DNA of 64,000 nucleotides from Azoarcus sp. PA01 (GTDB lineage Bacteria > Pseudomonadota > Gammaproteobacteria > Burkholderiales > Rhodocyclaceae), in contig LARU01000002.1 in the NCBI GenBank assembly GCA_001274695.2, forward strand, positions 2,046,001 to 2,110,000. Reading direction: 5' to 3'. The notes below the pieces were generated by a model. That model was not told where the DNA came from. It did no database searches and worked only from the letters and a program-made list of their open reading frames with translations. The position numbers and the translations under genes are program-made. This document shows positions 18,829 through 26,959 of this stretch, piece after piece. How positions within the stretch are numbered: the first letter of the stretch is position 1; each line of letters starts with the position of its first letter.

Positions 18829-18844
18829 GCAACGGCCATGCCAG
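18829..18844 (-). promoter_or_regulatory. Sigma-54 promoter of pilA
   Basis: On the minus strand the sequence reads CTGGCATG-GCCG-TTGC, matching the -24/-12 consensus TGGCACG-N4-TTGC with the invariant GG and GC in correct spacing. Transcription would start near 18817, giving a leader of about 34 nt with GGGGAA before the pilA ATG. PilR, encoded 2 kb away, is the expected activator. Confidence 0.8.
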
Positions 18845-19058
18845 AACCCCGGAGGGCCGGAATAACAGGGGCATACCCCCGAAAATCCGCTCTGGAGCGT
18901 CAAGGTGTGACGGGAGGGGATGACCGGTTGTCAAAAAAGGACAAAACGACAATCGCGACGAAACCCGGCAGGACGACCCACAATCCGGAGGCGATCCGTG
19001 TCCGTCCGGCCCCTGCTCCTTGCCCCGCGCGACGGAACCGGCACCTATAATTCCCACC

Positions 19059-19199
19059 ATGCGACTCACCGACACTCAAGCGACGACGATTCGGCAATTG
19101 ACTGCGGAACTGGCAGGCCCGGGTGCCAGCGTCCGCCTTTTCGGCTCGCGGCTTGACGACGCGGCGCGCTGCTCCCATAAACCAAGCGATACGAGTTGA
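19059..19199 (+). pseudogene. Truncated nucleotidyltransferase (MntA-like) remnant
   Basis: A 46-codon frame encoding MRLTDTQATTIRQLTAELAG and then VRLFGSRLDDAAR, the N-terminal half of a minimal nucleotidyltransferase antitoxin. The GS motif is present, but sequence breaks off exactly where the DxD catalytic residues should follow, continuing with unrelated CSHKPSDTS and a stop. The stop lies three bases before the start of an intact MntA gene. It seems to be a decayed or recombined copy of another MNT-domain gene, of a different subtype from its neighbour. Confidence 0.7.
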
Positions 19200-19201
19200 T
19201 C

Positions 19202-19486
19202 ATGCATCCTGTTATCGAAACCCACCGTGAGGAACTTCGCGCGCTCGCACGACGCTACGGCGTACGCTCGATCAAGGTTTTCGGCTCGATGGTCCGTGAT
19301 GAGGCGGATGCGGAAAGCGATGTTGATCTGCTGGTAGAGACGACGCCGGATACCTCGGGATTCACGCTCGGAGCGCTCCTCATGGATGCGCAGGACCTTC
19401 TCGGGAGGCGGGTCGATATCGTGACTCCGGCGTCACTTCATCCGGCAATACGCGCTCGCGTATTGCGCGAGGCACGGGCGATCTGA
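19202..19486 (+). CDS. mntA: MntA-type nucleotidyltransferase antitoxin
   Basis: A 94-residue minimal nucleotidyltransferase with the full motif GSx10DxD (Gly28-Ser29, Asp40, Asp42). In characterised MntA-HepT systems this protein AMPylates or otherwise nucleotidylates a tyrosine of the HepT toxin and so neutralises it. The ATG at 19202 is chosen; an in-frame TTG two codons earlier overlaps the remnant's stop. Nine bases separate it from hepT. Composition is less GC-rich than in flanking housekeeping genes. Confidence 0.9.
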   Translation: MHPVIETHREELRALARRYGVRSIKVFGSMVRDEADAESDVDLLVETTPDTSGFTLGALLMDAQDLLGRRVDIVTPASLHPAIRARVLREARAI

Positions 19487-19495
19487 GGCGGCATC

Positions 19496-19840
19496 TTGAA
19501 GCCCGGCCCCGATACCGATCGAGTTTATCTGACGCATATGCTCGAATGCATCACTCGGATCGACGAGTATGTCGGGGGCGACGAGGGCAGGTTCCGGTCT
19601 TCCCGCCTCATCCAGGATGCCGTCCTCCGTAACCTTCAGACGCTTGCGGAATCGAGTCAGCGACTCAGCGCGGCCATAAAGGCCGCTGAACCCCAAGTGC
19701 CGTGGCGTGCAATCTCGGGGTTCCGGAACATCCTCGTGCATGACTACCTTGGCGTCGATGTCGATAGCGTCTGGCAGGTCGTGAAGCGGGAATTGCCGCC
19801 ATTGAAGGCTGCGCTTGCCCGGATGCGCGGCGAGGAATAG
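19496..19840 (+). CDS. hepT: HepT-type HEPN toxin
   Basis: A 114-residue helical HEPN-domain ribonuclease. The catalytic and regulatory motif RX4HXY is intact (Arg77, His82, Tyr84 in RNILVHDY); the Tyr is the residue modified by MntA in studied systems. The start is TTG at 19496, giving MKPGPDTDRVYLTHML, typical of the family; an ATG at 19538 would remove the first helix. It is directly downstream of mntA, forming the usual two-gene module. Confidence 0.9.
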   Translation: MKPGPDTDRVYLTHMLECITRIDEYVGGDEGRFRSSRLIQDAVLRNLQTLAESSQRLSAAIKAAEPQVPWRAISGFRNILVHDYLGVDVDSVWQVVKRELPPLKAALARMRGEE

Positions 19841-19850
19841 CGGACGACAG

Positions 19851-21062
19851 TCACTCCGACTTTGGCAACGAGGCAGCCAGCGCGTCGCGGGCACGCAACC
19901 GGGCGACGTGCCGGCCGTGCAGCACATAAAACAACGGCATGCCCAGGACGGCGAGCGCTGCCATGCTGCCGTACAGGCTGCGGTAGCCTATTTCCGAGAT
20001 CGCCAGGCCAAGGAGGTACGGGCCGAAGCCCAGGCTCGCGTCCATCGAAATATAGAAAGTCGATGTCGCGAGTCCCATGCGCTGAGGCGCCACCACTTTG
20101 ACGGCGACGGCATAGAGCGCCGACTGCAGATTGCCGAACCCGATGCCGATCAATACCGCCGCCACCAGCAAGCCCATGCCGCTCTCGACATTGGCGAGCA
20201 CGACCAGGCCGACAGCGAGGAACACGCAGGACGGGAAGACCACCATGTTGGAACCTTTCCGGTCCAGCAGCCGACCCGTCAGTGGGCGCGACAAAAGCAC
20301 CACTGCCGAATACACGATGAAAAAGAAGCTCGCGGCGGTGACAAGATCGAGTTCGACGGCGTAACCGTTGATGAAGGCGAGCACGCTCGCATAGCACAGG
20401 CCGTACAGGAAAGTGACCACGGAGATCGGAATCGCGCGGGCCTCGACCAGATTGGCCGCCGAGAATTGGAACCCCCGGAGGCCTGCATGCGATGCCCCTT
20501 CCGGCACCTCGGCCGACATCGCGGCAAGGAGCCCGACGATCGCGACGGCGACGCAAGCCGCGAATATCCAGTTGAAGTTGGTGTGTTGCAGCAGCCACAG
20601 TCCGAGGAACGGTCCGATTGCCGCAGCGAGCGTCGTGCTGAGACTGTAGTAGCTGATGCCCTCCGCCCTGCGGTCGCGGGGGATGATGTGGGCCACGGCA
20701 GTGCCGGCGGCCGTGCTGCCGACGCCGAGCGCCAGGCCGTGGACGAAACGCACCGCAACCAGCGTGGGGATCGAATTGCTCAGGAAATACAGGCCGCTGG
20801 CGACCGTGAAGGCAGTCATGCCGATGACCATCGTTTTCTTCCGCCCCAAGGCGTCGACGAACTGACCGATGATCAGCCGCCCCAGCAAAGTGCCGATGAC
20901 GAAAATGCCGGCGACCAGTCCTGCCTGGCTCAGCGACGAACCGTATTCCTCCATCGCATGCGCGCCGATCACGACGATCAGCATGTAAAACACCAGGGCC
21001 AGGAAGAAATTGACGCCCGCAACGATGACGAAGTCGCGGGTCCAGAGAGTTGTCGATTGCAT
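19851..21062 (-). CDS. Major facilitator superfamily transporter
   Basis: A 403-residue protein with twelve hydrophobic segments and the MFS loop 2-3 motif (GRLIIGQFVDALGRKKTM; core GQFVDALGRKK) and a related loop 8-9 element (GRLLDRKGSN). It is probably a drug or metabolite exporter. It lies 16 bp downstream of a MarR-type regulator in the same direction, an arrangement typical of substrate-induced efflux. The substrate cannot be inferred. Confidence 0.9.
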   Translation of the reverse strand: MQSTTLWTRDFVIVAGVNFFLALVFYMLIVVIGAHAMEEYGSSLSQAGLVAGIFVIGTLLGRLIIGQFVDALGRKKTMVIGMTAFTVASGLYFLSNSIPTLVAVRFVHGLALGVGSTAAGTAVAHIIPRDRRAEGISYYSLSTTLAAAIGPFLGLWLLQHTNFNWIFAACVAVAIVGLLAAMSAEVPEGASHAGLRGFQFSAANLVEARAIPISVVTFLYGLCYASVLAFINGYAVELDLVTAASFFFIVYSAVVLLSRPLTGRLLDRKGSNMVVFPSCVFLAVGLVVLANVESGMGLLVAAVLIGIGFGNLQSALYAVAVKVVAPQRMGLATSTFYISMDASLGFGPYLLGLAISEIGYRSLYGSMAALAVLGMPLFYVLHGRHVARLRARDALAASLPKSE

Positions 21063-21078
21063 GAGGACCTGGGGAGCG

Positions 21079-21486
21079 CTATTTGATGTTGCCGAGCAAC
21101 TGCCCGAAGACCGTCACGGTCTGTTCGAGCTGCTCGGGTGCGATACCGGCGGTGGCGCGTCGCTCCAGCGCCGTGATCTGCTCGCGGCACTCCGCGTAGA
21201 CGCGATGCCCCTCCGCAGTCAGGGCAATCGATTTCTCGCGCCGGTCGTTGCCGGGCGCACTCTTCAAGTACCCCAACTCCTCGAGGCGCTGCACGCGACG
21301 GGTGATGCCGGGTTTTTCGATACCGTAGTAAGCGGAAATTTCCACCAGCGAAGCCTGCTCGTGCTCGTGCAGATAGAACATCACCTGCCACAGCGAATGG
21401 GACAACTCGTACGGATGGAGCAGCTGGTTCAGCGCCTGGATCACGGGCCGGTACAGCGACAGGTAGTATCTGAAAAAGCCGTGCAT
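21079..21486 (-). CDS. MarR-family transcriptional regulator
   Basis: A 135-residue winged-helix dimeric repressor. The recognition region SLVEISAYYGIEKPGITRRVQRLEELGYL and the wing with NDRREKSIALT (landmarks SAYYGIEKPGITRRV, DRREKSI) are typical of MarR. It heads the operon with the MFS gene. A perfect palindrome starts ten bases upstream of the ATG and is the likely autoregulatory operator. Ligand unknown. Confidence 0.92.
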   Translation of the reverse strand: MHGFFRYYLSLYRPVIQALNQLLHPYELSHSLWQVMFYLHEHEQASLVEISAYYGIEKPGITRRVQRLEELGYLKSAPGNDRREKSIALTAEGHRVYAECREQITALERRATAGIAPEQLEQTVTVFGQLLGNIK

Positions 21487-21496
21487 CGCGCAGATG

Positions 21497-21527
21497 GTTG
21501 CCTTGAGTAATAGTAAACTAAGGCAAC
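21497..21527 (-). promoter_or_regulatory. Palindromic operator candidate for the marR-MFS operon
   Basis: Perfect 8-bp inverted repeat GTTGCCTT (21497-21504) and AAGGCAAC (21520-21527), separated by an AT-rich 15-base spacer. It sits 10-40 bp upstream of the marR start, where a repressor would block transcription or the early leader. Size and position fit a MarR dimer site; the pairing with this regulator is inferred. Confidence 0.65.
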
Positions 21528-21868
21528 TGTATTGGCTGGCAATTCTGCTGTCAATCGCCTGGCGCGTCGAACCTCGCTCGTTTGCCGATCCATCAACTCG
21601 CCTCGAAAACGGGGGAGAGCTTATGACGATCGACCCGGGAGGTTTGCTTCGATTGCGGTTCCCGGCCGCGTGGTGCTCCCGCGAATGTGCCGTCTACGCC
21701 GCACTGCGCACGGCAAGTCGCTACCGATTCGTGATGCAGCAGCGCGTTCGGCAGTACCGAGGTTTGTTATACCGCGGTTGGGGCGGAAATAGCTGGAGGC
21801 CTGGACGCGCTGACGATCCGGCCCCCGACTTTGATTGCCGAGTCGCGCGTCCTTTGTTTGCCGGTGCC
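21528..21868. other. Intergenic stretch without a supported gene
   Basis: About 340 bases between the marR operator and the CHRD gene. A frame from ATG 21623, preceded by GGGGGAGAG, could encode about 104 residues, but its product has no recognisable domain and runs into the 3' end of the convergent CHRD gene. Nothing else recognisable was seen. Confidence 0.4.
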
Positions 21869-22450
21869 TCAGCCTCGCCGCTTGCGCCCCTGGAGACCCA
21901 AGGCGAGCAGCGACAGCGCAGCCAGTGCCAGGCTTGACGGTTCGGGCACCGCAAGGAAGCCGCGGATTTCGCCAGCGGGAAACGCGCTGCTGTGGATATT
22001 GAAGTAGGCGCGGTCCGCATCGATGCCCGCGATCAGCGCGTCATCGGCGTTGGTCGGGTCCCCGCCCGCGAAGCTCGTGATAAAGGCGGCGGTGAAGTTC
22101 GCATCGTCGTCGAGATCGATCAGCGGCGACGTATAGCTTCCCGCCGACACGCCCTCCGGGAACCCGGGCAGCGTGACCGGGGTCACCGCGACCCCGGCCG
22201 TGCCGGTGCCGGGCACCTCCGTGCAGCAGTGGATGTGGGCGACCGTCGTGAGGCCGGACAGGCCGGTCCAGTCGGCGTGGATCAGCAGGGTGTTGCCGGC
22301 CGTGTCGAAGTCGACGGTGACGAACCCCGAGCCGGTTGCGCCGACGGCCTCGGGCTCCAGGGCGGCGGAATATCGTACGATATCGGCCTGTGCCGATGGC
22401 GCGGCAAGCAACGCCAGTGTCGCGGCGCTGGCTGCAAGCAGGTGTTTCAT
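21869..22450 (-). CDS. Secreted CHRD-domain protein with PEP-CTERM sorting signal
   Basis: A 193-residue exported protein. It has a signal peptide (about residues 1-22, ending APSAQA), a CHRD domain (AALEPEAVGATGSGFVTVDFD, quoted as AALEPEAVGATGSG; HIHCC; AYFNIHSSAFPAGEIRG) and a C-terminal sorting tail VPEPSSLALAALSLLALG followed by a basic end (RKRRG). PEP-CTERM proteins are handled by an exosortase and tied to extracellular polysaccharide and biofilm; no exosortase is in this window. The start follows GGAGACC. CHRD function in bacteria is unknown. Confidence 0.9.
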   Translation of the reverse strand: MKHLLAASAATLALLAAPSAQADIVRYSAALEPEAVGATGSGFVTVDFDTAGNTLLIHADWTGLSGLTTVAHIHCCTEVPGTGTAGVAVTPVTLPGFPEGVSAGSYTSPLIDLDDDANFTAAFITSFAGGDPTNADDALIAGIDADRAYFNIHSSAFPAGEIRGFLAVPEPSSLALAALSLLALGLQGRKRRG

Positions 22451-22747
22451 CGTCGGTCTCCTCAATGCTGAACGGCGTTCGATAGGGGCGGCAGAGTGCC
22501 GAATCAGCGAAGCACGTTTCATGCTGTCGACGATTTACTCCGATGAATCAACAACTTGTCGTGAAGACGGTCGAATCCTTTGAGCGGATGTAAACGTTCC
22601 CGACAGGCGGCAGAGCTCGGGACCTGTCTCAACGCTCGGCCGAGCACCCTTCACGGCACGGGGCGTCGGCGAGAACCCGGCGACTGACCGAAACGTTCGA
22701 GGATGTGGAATGTGGATGAGGTGCTGACTTACGAGGCGAGCGACTCG

Positions 22748-23344
22748 ATGCCGGTTTTCGCCGACGGCTGGCTCCCCGGTGCCGAGCGCTGCGCGTCGCC
22801 GAACGTGGACGCGCGGCCCGCAGGCTGTGACGTGCGGCTCGTCGTCGTGCATGCGATCAGCCTGCCGCCGGACGAGTTCGGCGGGCCGGGCGTTTCACAG
22901 CTGTTCACGAATGCGCTCGACCCGGCTGCGCATCCGTATTACGCGACGATCCGCGACCTGCGCGTGTCGGCGCATTTTTTCATCGCGCGCGACGGGCGGC
23001 TGATGCAGTTCGTGTCGGCGGACAGGCGCGCGTGGCATGCCGGGGCGTCGAGCTGGCGCGGGCGCGAGCGGTGCAACGATTTTTCGGTCGGCATCGAGCT
23101 CGAAGGCTGCGACACGCTGCCGTTCGAGGCGCCGCAATACGAGCGGCTCGCGGCGCTGGTGCGCACGCTCTGTGCGCATTATCCGATCGAGGACGTCGTC
23201 GGGCATTCGGACATCGCGCCGGGGCGCAAGACCGATCCGGGGCCGTTTTTCGATTGGCAGCGATTGGGCGCACTGCTCGCCGGGGCGGTTGCCGTCCGCG
23301 GGACGCAACCGCCGCGGACGGCGACAGGCGCAGCGGCTGGCTGA
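22748..23344 (+). CDS. ampD: 1,6-anhydro-N-acetylmuramyl-L-alanine amidase
   Basis: A 198-residue cytoplasmic zinc amidase of murein recycling that cleaves the peptide from anhydro-muropeptides. It aligns with E. coli AmpD throughout: GWLPGAERCASPN, VVHAISLPP with zinc ligand His35, HPYYATIRDLRVSAHF, RAWHAG, GRERCNDFSVGIELEG, and GHSDIAPGRKTDPGPFFDW with the second His, catalytic Lys and Asp. The start is set where AmpD homology begins (MPVFADGW); an ATG 45 bases upstream is less likely. In some bacteria AmpD loss induces AmpC; no ampC/ampR is nearby. Confidence 0.95.
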   Translation: MPVFADGWLPGAERCASPNVDARPAGCDVRLVVVHAISLPPDEFGGPGVSQLFTNALDPAAHPYYATIRDLRVSAHFFIARDGRLMQFVSADRRAWHAGASSWRGRERCNDFSVGIELEGCDTLPFEAPQYERLAALVRTLCAHYPIEDVVGHSDIAPGRKTDPGPFFDWQRLGALLAGAVAVRGTQPPRTATGAAAG

Positions 23345-23348
23345 GCGC

Positions 23349-23705
23349 TCAGCGGATCGGGATGACGATCGGCGGGATGCTGACGCCGATGACGACTGCG
23401 GGGTCGCGCGAATACACCGGGGCCGGCGGCACGTAGTACGACGGGCGCTCGCGCTCGTAGTAGCGGTATTCGCGCACGACCGGGCGGCGCTCGATGATGC
23501 GTTCGCGGATCACGACGCGCTCGTGGTCGTGCTTCCAGTGCTTCTTGTAGTGACCGTGGCGGTGGCCGCGATCGTGGTCGCGCCATTCGCGGTCATGGCC
23601 ACGCCATTCGCGGTGGTCGCCGCGGTCGGCGTGGGCCGGTAATGCGGTAAGCATGGCGCCGCCGGCGACGAGTGCGGCGAGCAGTTTGAGCGTGTGCGAT
23701 TTCAT
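23349..23705 (-). CDS. Secreted His/Arg-rich hypothetical protein
   Basis: A 118-residue protein with a signal peptide (about 1-26, ending LPAHA). It continues with a low-complexity region rich in Asp, His, Arg and Trp (DHREWRGHDREWRDHDRGH), a repeated RERI-type basic segment, and a Tyr/Pro-rich tail. No known domain is recognised with confidence; it resembles small periplasmic proteins of the RcnB/DUF class in composition. The start follows GGAGACAGCC. It converges with ampD, four bases away. Confidence 0.7.
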   Translation of the reverse strand: MKSHTLKLLAALVAGGAMLTALPAHADRGDHREWRGHDREWRDHDRGHRHGHYKKHWKHDHERVVIRERIIERRPVVREYRYYERERPSYYVPPAPVYSRDPAVVIGVSIPPIVIPIR

Positions 23706-23829
23706 GGCTGTCTCCTTGTTGGGCCGGATACGAGCAGCCGGCGCGTGTCGCACCGGGATCCTCTTGCCGATTAAACGCGAGCCGGAGACGAAAGGTTGGC
23801 ATGGAGTTGTAAGTGAATATGGGTACGGC

Positions 23830-24486
23830 TCAGCCCACGAGGAGCACATGCACGCGGCGCGGGCCGTGCGCGCCGAGCTGGATCGTCTGCTCGACGTCGG
23901 CGGTGCGCGACGGGCCGGAGATGATGTTCGTCGCGCGCGGCATGCCTTGCGGGCGCGCGCGCAGCAGGTCCCACGCGTCCTCGAAGTGGTTGACGATGCG
24001 GGCGGCTTCGAGCACGACGACGTGGTCGTCGGGGACGAAGTTGTGCGTCGTCGGGCTGTCCGGCCCCGACGCGAGCATCAGGCTGCCGGTCTCGGCGATG
24101 CCGCACAGCGCCGGCGACACCGCGAGCGCTTCGGTGATGCCGGCCGCTTCATGATGGATCAGCCAGCCTTCGGGCCACGCGAGATCCTTCAGCGCGGCGC
24201 CGACCGCGGCGCGTTGCGGCAGACGGTGCGCGAGCCGATAGGCTTCGATCGCGGCGGGAACCGCGTCGTGCGAGGCGACGCGCTCGATCGTGCCGGCGCG
24301 GCTTTCGAACTTGCGCATGAAGCGCGTGACGAGGTCTTCGTCGCGCGCCGGGCGGGTATGCCGCGGCACGCGCGCGTCGAGCGCGGCGACCTGCGCCGCG
24401 TCGAGCGGCTCGCGCCGCAGCGCGTCGCGGACCGACTTCAGGATCGCGTCGCGGGCGTTGCCGCTGGTGTTCGCTCGTGCGTTCAT
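23830..24486 (-). CDS. lutC: Lactate utilisation protein LutC (LUD domain)
   Basis: A 218-residue LUD-domain protein, the third subunit of the LutABC (YkgEFG) L-lactate-oxidising complex. Landmarks are the central ETGSLMLASGPDSPTTHNFVPD (quoted as ETGSLMLAS and THNFVPDDHVVV) and the C-terminal GPSRTADVEQTIQLGAHGP, which are highly conserved. The ATG overlaps the lutB stop (ATGA). It is the last gene of the leftward lutA-lutB-lutC operon. Confidence 0.94.
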   Translation of the reverse strand: MNARANTSGNARDAILKSVRDALRREPLDAAQVAALDARVPRHTRPARDEDLVTRFMRKFESRAGTIERVASHDAVPAAIEAYRLAHRLPQRAAVGAALKDLAWPEGWLIHHEAAGITEALAVSPALCGIAETGSLMLASGPDSPTTHNFVPDDHVVVLEAARIVNHFEDAWDLLRARPQGMPRATNIISGPSRTADVEQTIQLGAHGPRRVHVLLVG

Positions 24487-25889
24487 TGCTGGCCTCGCTT
24501 GCCCTGCCACAGTTCGAGAAAAGTGCGTCCGGTCGGCGCCGGCAGGTCGCGCGAATCGGTCCAGCCGCCCGCGAGCGGGAGGCGCCGGATGCGACCGCGC
24601 CGCGCGATGCCCGACAGCGCGCGGGCGGCGAGCTGCTCGAGCGCGTGGTAGAGCTTCGGCCGCGTCGCGACCCAGCGCCACACGCCGAGCGCGCGCTTCT
24701 GCATCAGCGGCGTGATGTTCTGCTGGTGCTGCAGGTGGCGCAGCTCGCGCAGCAGTTCCGGCAGCGGGATCTTGACCGGGCACACCGACTGGCAGCGGCC
24801 GTTCAGCGTGCACGCGTTCGGCAGGTCGTACGCGGCGTCGAGCCCCTTGATCAGCGGCGTCAGCACCGAGCCCATCGGGCCGGGATAGACCCAGCCGTAC
24901 GCGTGGCCGCCGACCGCGCCATACACCGGGCAGTGGTTCATGCACGCGCCGCAGCGGATGCAGCGCAGCATGTCGCGAAAGCGCCCGGCGAGCATCTTCG
25001 AGCGGCCGTTGTCGACGAGCACGACGTGGTATTCCTCCGGGCCGTCGAGGTCGTCGGCGCGGCGCGGGCCGGTCGAGATCGTCGTGTAGGTCTCGGTCTC
25101 CTGGCCGGTCGCGCTGCGCGCCAAGAGGCGCAGGAACAGCGTCGCGTCGTCGAGCGTCGGCACGACGCGCTCGATGCCGGACGTGACGATATGCACTTTC
25201 GCGAGCGTCTGCGTCAAGTCGCCGTTGCCTTCGTTCGTGACGATGATCGACGAGCCGGTCTCGGCGACGAGGAAATTGCCGCCGGTGATGCCGACGTCGG
25301 CGCGGAAGTACTTGTCGCGCAGCACGCGGCGCGCCTCGTTGACGAGCTCGGGCACTTCGGTCTTGCGCGGGCCGCCGTGCGCCGCCTCGAAGAGGTCCGA
25401 CACCTGGTCCTTCGTCTTGTGCACCGCCGGCGCGATGATGTGCGACGGCGGTTCGTGCGCAAGCTGGATGATGTATTCGCCGAGGTCCGTCTCGACGACT
25501 TCCATGCCATGCTCGATCAGCGCCTCGTTGAGGTCGATTTCCTCGGACACCATCGACTTGCCTTTCGTGACGGTCTTCGCCTCGACGCGCTTGCAGATGC
25601 CGAGGATGATCTCGCGCGCCTCGGCCGCGTCGCGCGCCCAGTGCACGCGCCCGCCGGCTTTTGTCACCGCCTGCTCGTAGCGTGCGAGGTAGTGGTCGAG
25701 GTTGTCGAGGACGTGGTTCTTGAGCTTCTTCGCCTCCTCGCGCAACTGCTCGAATTCCGGCAGGTCGGCGACCTGCTGCGCGCGCTTGCCGACGAAGCCG
25801 TAGCGTGCGCGCCCGAGCGCGGTCTGCAGGTTCGCGTCGTGGATCGCGAAGACCGCGCGTTCCTTGAATTCGTCCGAGCGGATCTGCAT
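24483..25889 (-). CDS. lutB: Lactate utilisation iron-sulfur protein LutB
   Basis: A 468-residue iron-sulfur subunit with an N-terminal LUD domain (VTKGKSMVSEEI, GITGGNFLVAETGS, TNEGN) and C-terminal ferredoxin-like clusters. The first cluster is a canonical CxxCxxCxxxCP (C310 to C320). The second reads CTLNGRCQSVCP (from 360), where Asn replaces the Cys usually preceding G-x-C and a Cys lies three residues earlier. It is coupled on both sides: it starts in the lutA stop (TGATG) and overlaps lutC. The complex transfers electrons from lactate, probably to quinone. Confidence 0.94.
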   Translation of the reverse strand: MQIRSDEFKERAVFAIHDANLQTALGRARYGFVGKRAQQVADLPEFEQLREEAKKLKNHVLDNLDHYLARYEQAVTKAGGRVHWARDAAEAREIILGICKRVEAKTVTKGKSMVSEEIDLNEALIEHGMEVVETDLGEYIIQLAHEPPSHIIAPAVHKTKDQVSDLFEAAHGGPRKTEVPELVNEARRVLRDKYFRADVGITGGNFLVAETGSSIIVTNEGNGDLTQTLAKVHIVTSGIERVVPTLDDATLFLRLLARSATGQETETYTTISTGPRRADDLDGPEEYHVVLVDNGRSKMLAGRFRDMLRCIRCGACMNHCPVYGAVGGHAYGWVYPGPMGSVLTPLIKGLDAAYDLPNACTLNGRCQSVCPVKIPLPELLRELRHLQHQQNITPLMQKRALGVWRWVATRPKLYHALEQLAARALSGIARRGRIRRLPLAGGWTDSRDLPAPTGRTFLELWQGKRGQQ

Positions 25890-26677
25890 CAGCGCGACTC
25901 CTCCGGGGCATCGGCCAGACCGGCCCCGTCGGCGAAGCCGGCGAGCACTTCGGCGGTGTGGAACACTTTGACCGGGGCGTGGATGCGCTTCAGCCGGCCG
26001 GCGATGTTCATCAGGCAGCCCAGATCGCCACCGAGCAGCGTGTCGGCGCCGGTCGCGAGGATGTTGCGCACTTTGTCATCGACCATTTTCTCGGAAATTT
26101 CCGGGTATTTGACGCAGAACGTGCCGCCGAAGCCGCAGCACACTTCGGCGTCTTCCATCTCTCTGACCTTGAGTCCGTCGACTTCGCCGAGCAACGCACG
26201 CGGCTGGCCTTTGATGCCGAGCCCGCGCAGCCCCGAGCACGAGTCGTGGTAGGTCGCGGTGCCCGCGTAGCGCGCGTCGACCGTCGTCGCCGCGCCGCGC
26301 ACGTCGGCGAGGAACGACAGCAGCTCGAAGCTTTTTCCCGACAGCGCTTCGGCGCGCGGCAGCCACTGCGGATCGTCGGCGAACAGCGCCGGGTAGTCGT
26401 GACGGATCGTCGCCATGCATGAGCCGGACGGCCCGACGACGTAGTCGAAATGCTCGAACGCCTCGATGACCTGCCGCGCCAGCGCGCGCGCCGCGTCATA
26501 GTCGCCGCTGTTGTAGCCGGGCTGGCCGCAGCACGTCTGGATCGCCGGCACCTCGACGCTGCATCCCGCGTCTTCGAGCAGCTTCACCGCGGAAAACCCG
26601 ACGTTCGGCCGGAACAGGTTCATCAGGCAGGTCGCGAACAATCCGACGCGGGGCCCGGCGGTGGGCGATGAGGTCAT
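25889..26677 (-). CDS. lutA: Lactate utilisation protein LutA (CCG-domain Fe-S oxidoreductase)
   Basis: A 262-residue protein with two cysteine-rich CCG domains: AIQTCCGQPGYNSG near residue 45 and EVCCGFGGTFCVKYPE near 178, with additional cysteines in GPSGSC and HDSCSG. This is the hydrophobic-electron-transfer subunit found in LutA, GlcF and heterodisulfide reductase HdrB. It is the first gene of the lutABC operon, with GGAGACC upstream of the ATG. No LldR/LutR regulator or lactate permease is adjacent. The upstream gap (26678-26959) separates it from a divergent RND operon and shows no further gene. Confidence 0.94.
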   Translation of the reverse strand: MTSSPTAGPRVGLFATCLMNLFRPNVGFSAVKLLEDAGCSVEVPAIQTCCGQPGYNSGDYDAARALARQVIEAFEHFDYVVGPSGSCMATIRHDYPALFADDPQWLPRAEALSGKSFELLSFLADVRGAATTVDARYAGTATYHDSCSGLRGLGIKGQPRALLGEVDGLKVREMEDAEVCCGFGGTFCVKYPEISEKMVDDKVRNILATGADTLLGGDLGCLMNIAGRLKRIHAPVKVFHTAEVLAGFADGAGLADAPEESR

Positions 26678-26959
26678 GAGGCGGTCTCCGGTTTTTGTTC
26701 GGGGCAGGGTGAGCGATCAGGGCACAGCGATCGTAGCAAGCGCCGCCGCGATGGCGGGCGAGGGATTTTCAGGCCGGCGATGAGCGCGTTTCATGCCAGC
26801 GGCAGCATAGCAGAGGCCTGCGGCAGTGTCGGCGGGCCGCACCGGCATGCTCGCCGCGCGCGCACTGGGCGAGCGTGGCACACTGCGCGATTTGTGTCGC
26901 TGCGACGCGCATCGTTGGCGGCTGCGGTGGCGTGCTTTTACTGAACGGGAATATTCCGC

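Noticed and set aside
18784..18903. Longer pilA frame with an extra 40 N-terminal residues
   Set aside because: The sigma-54 promoter lies inside it and the prepilin leader MKKVQQG is the standard N-terminus.
21494..21937. Possible 147- or 104-residue protein between marR and the CHRD gene
   Set aside because: A decent GGGGGAGAG precedes ATG 21623, but the product has no domain, low-complexity composition, and overlaps the 3' end of the CHRD gene on the other strand.
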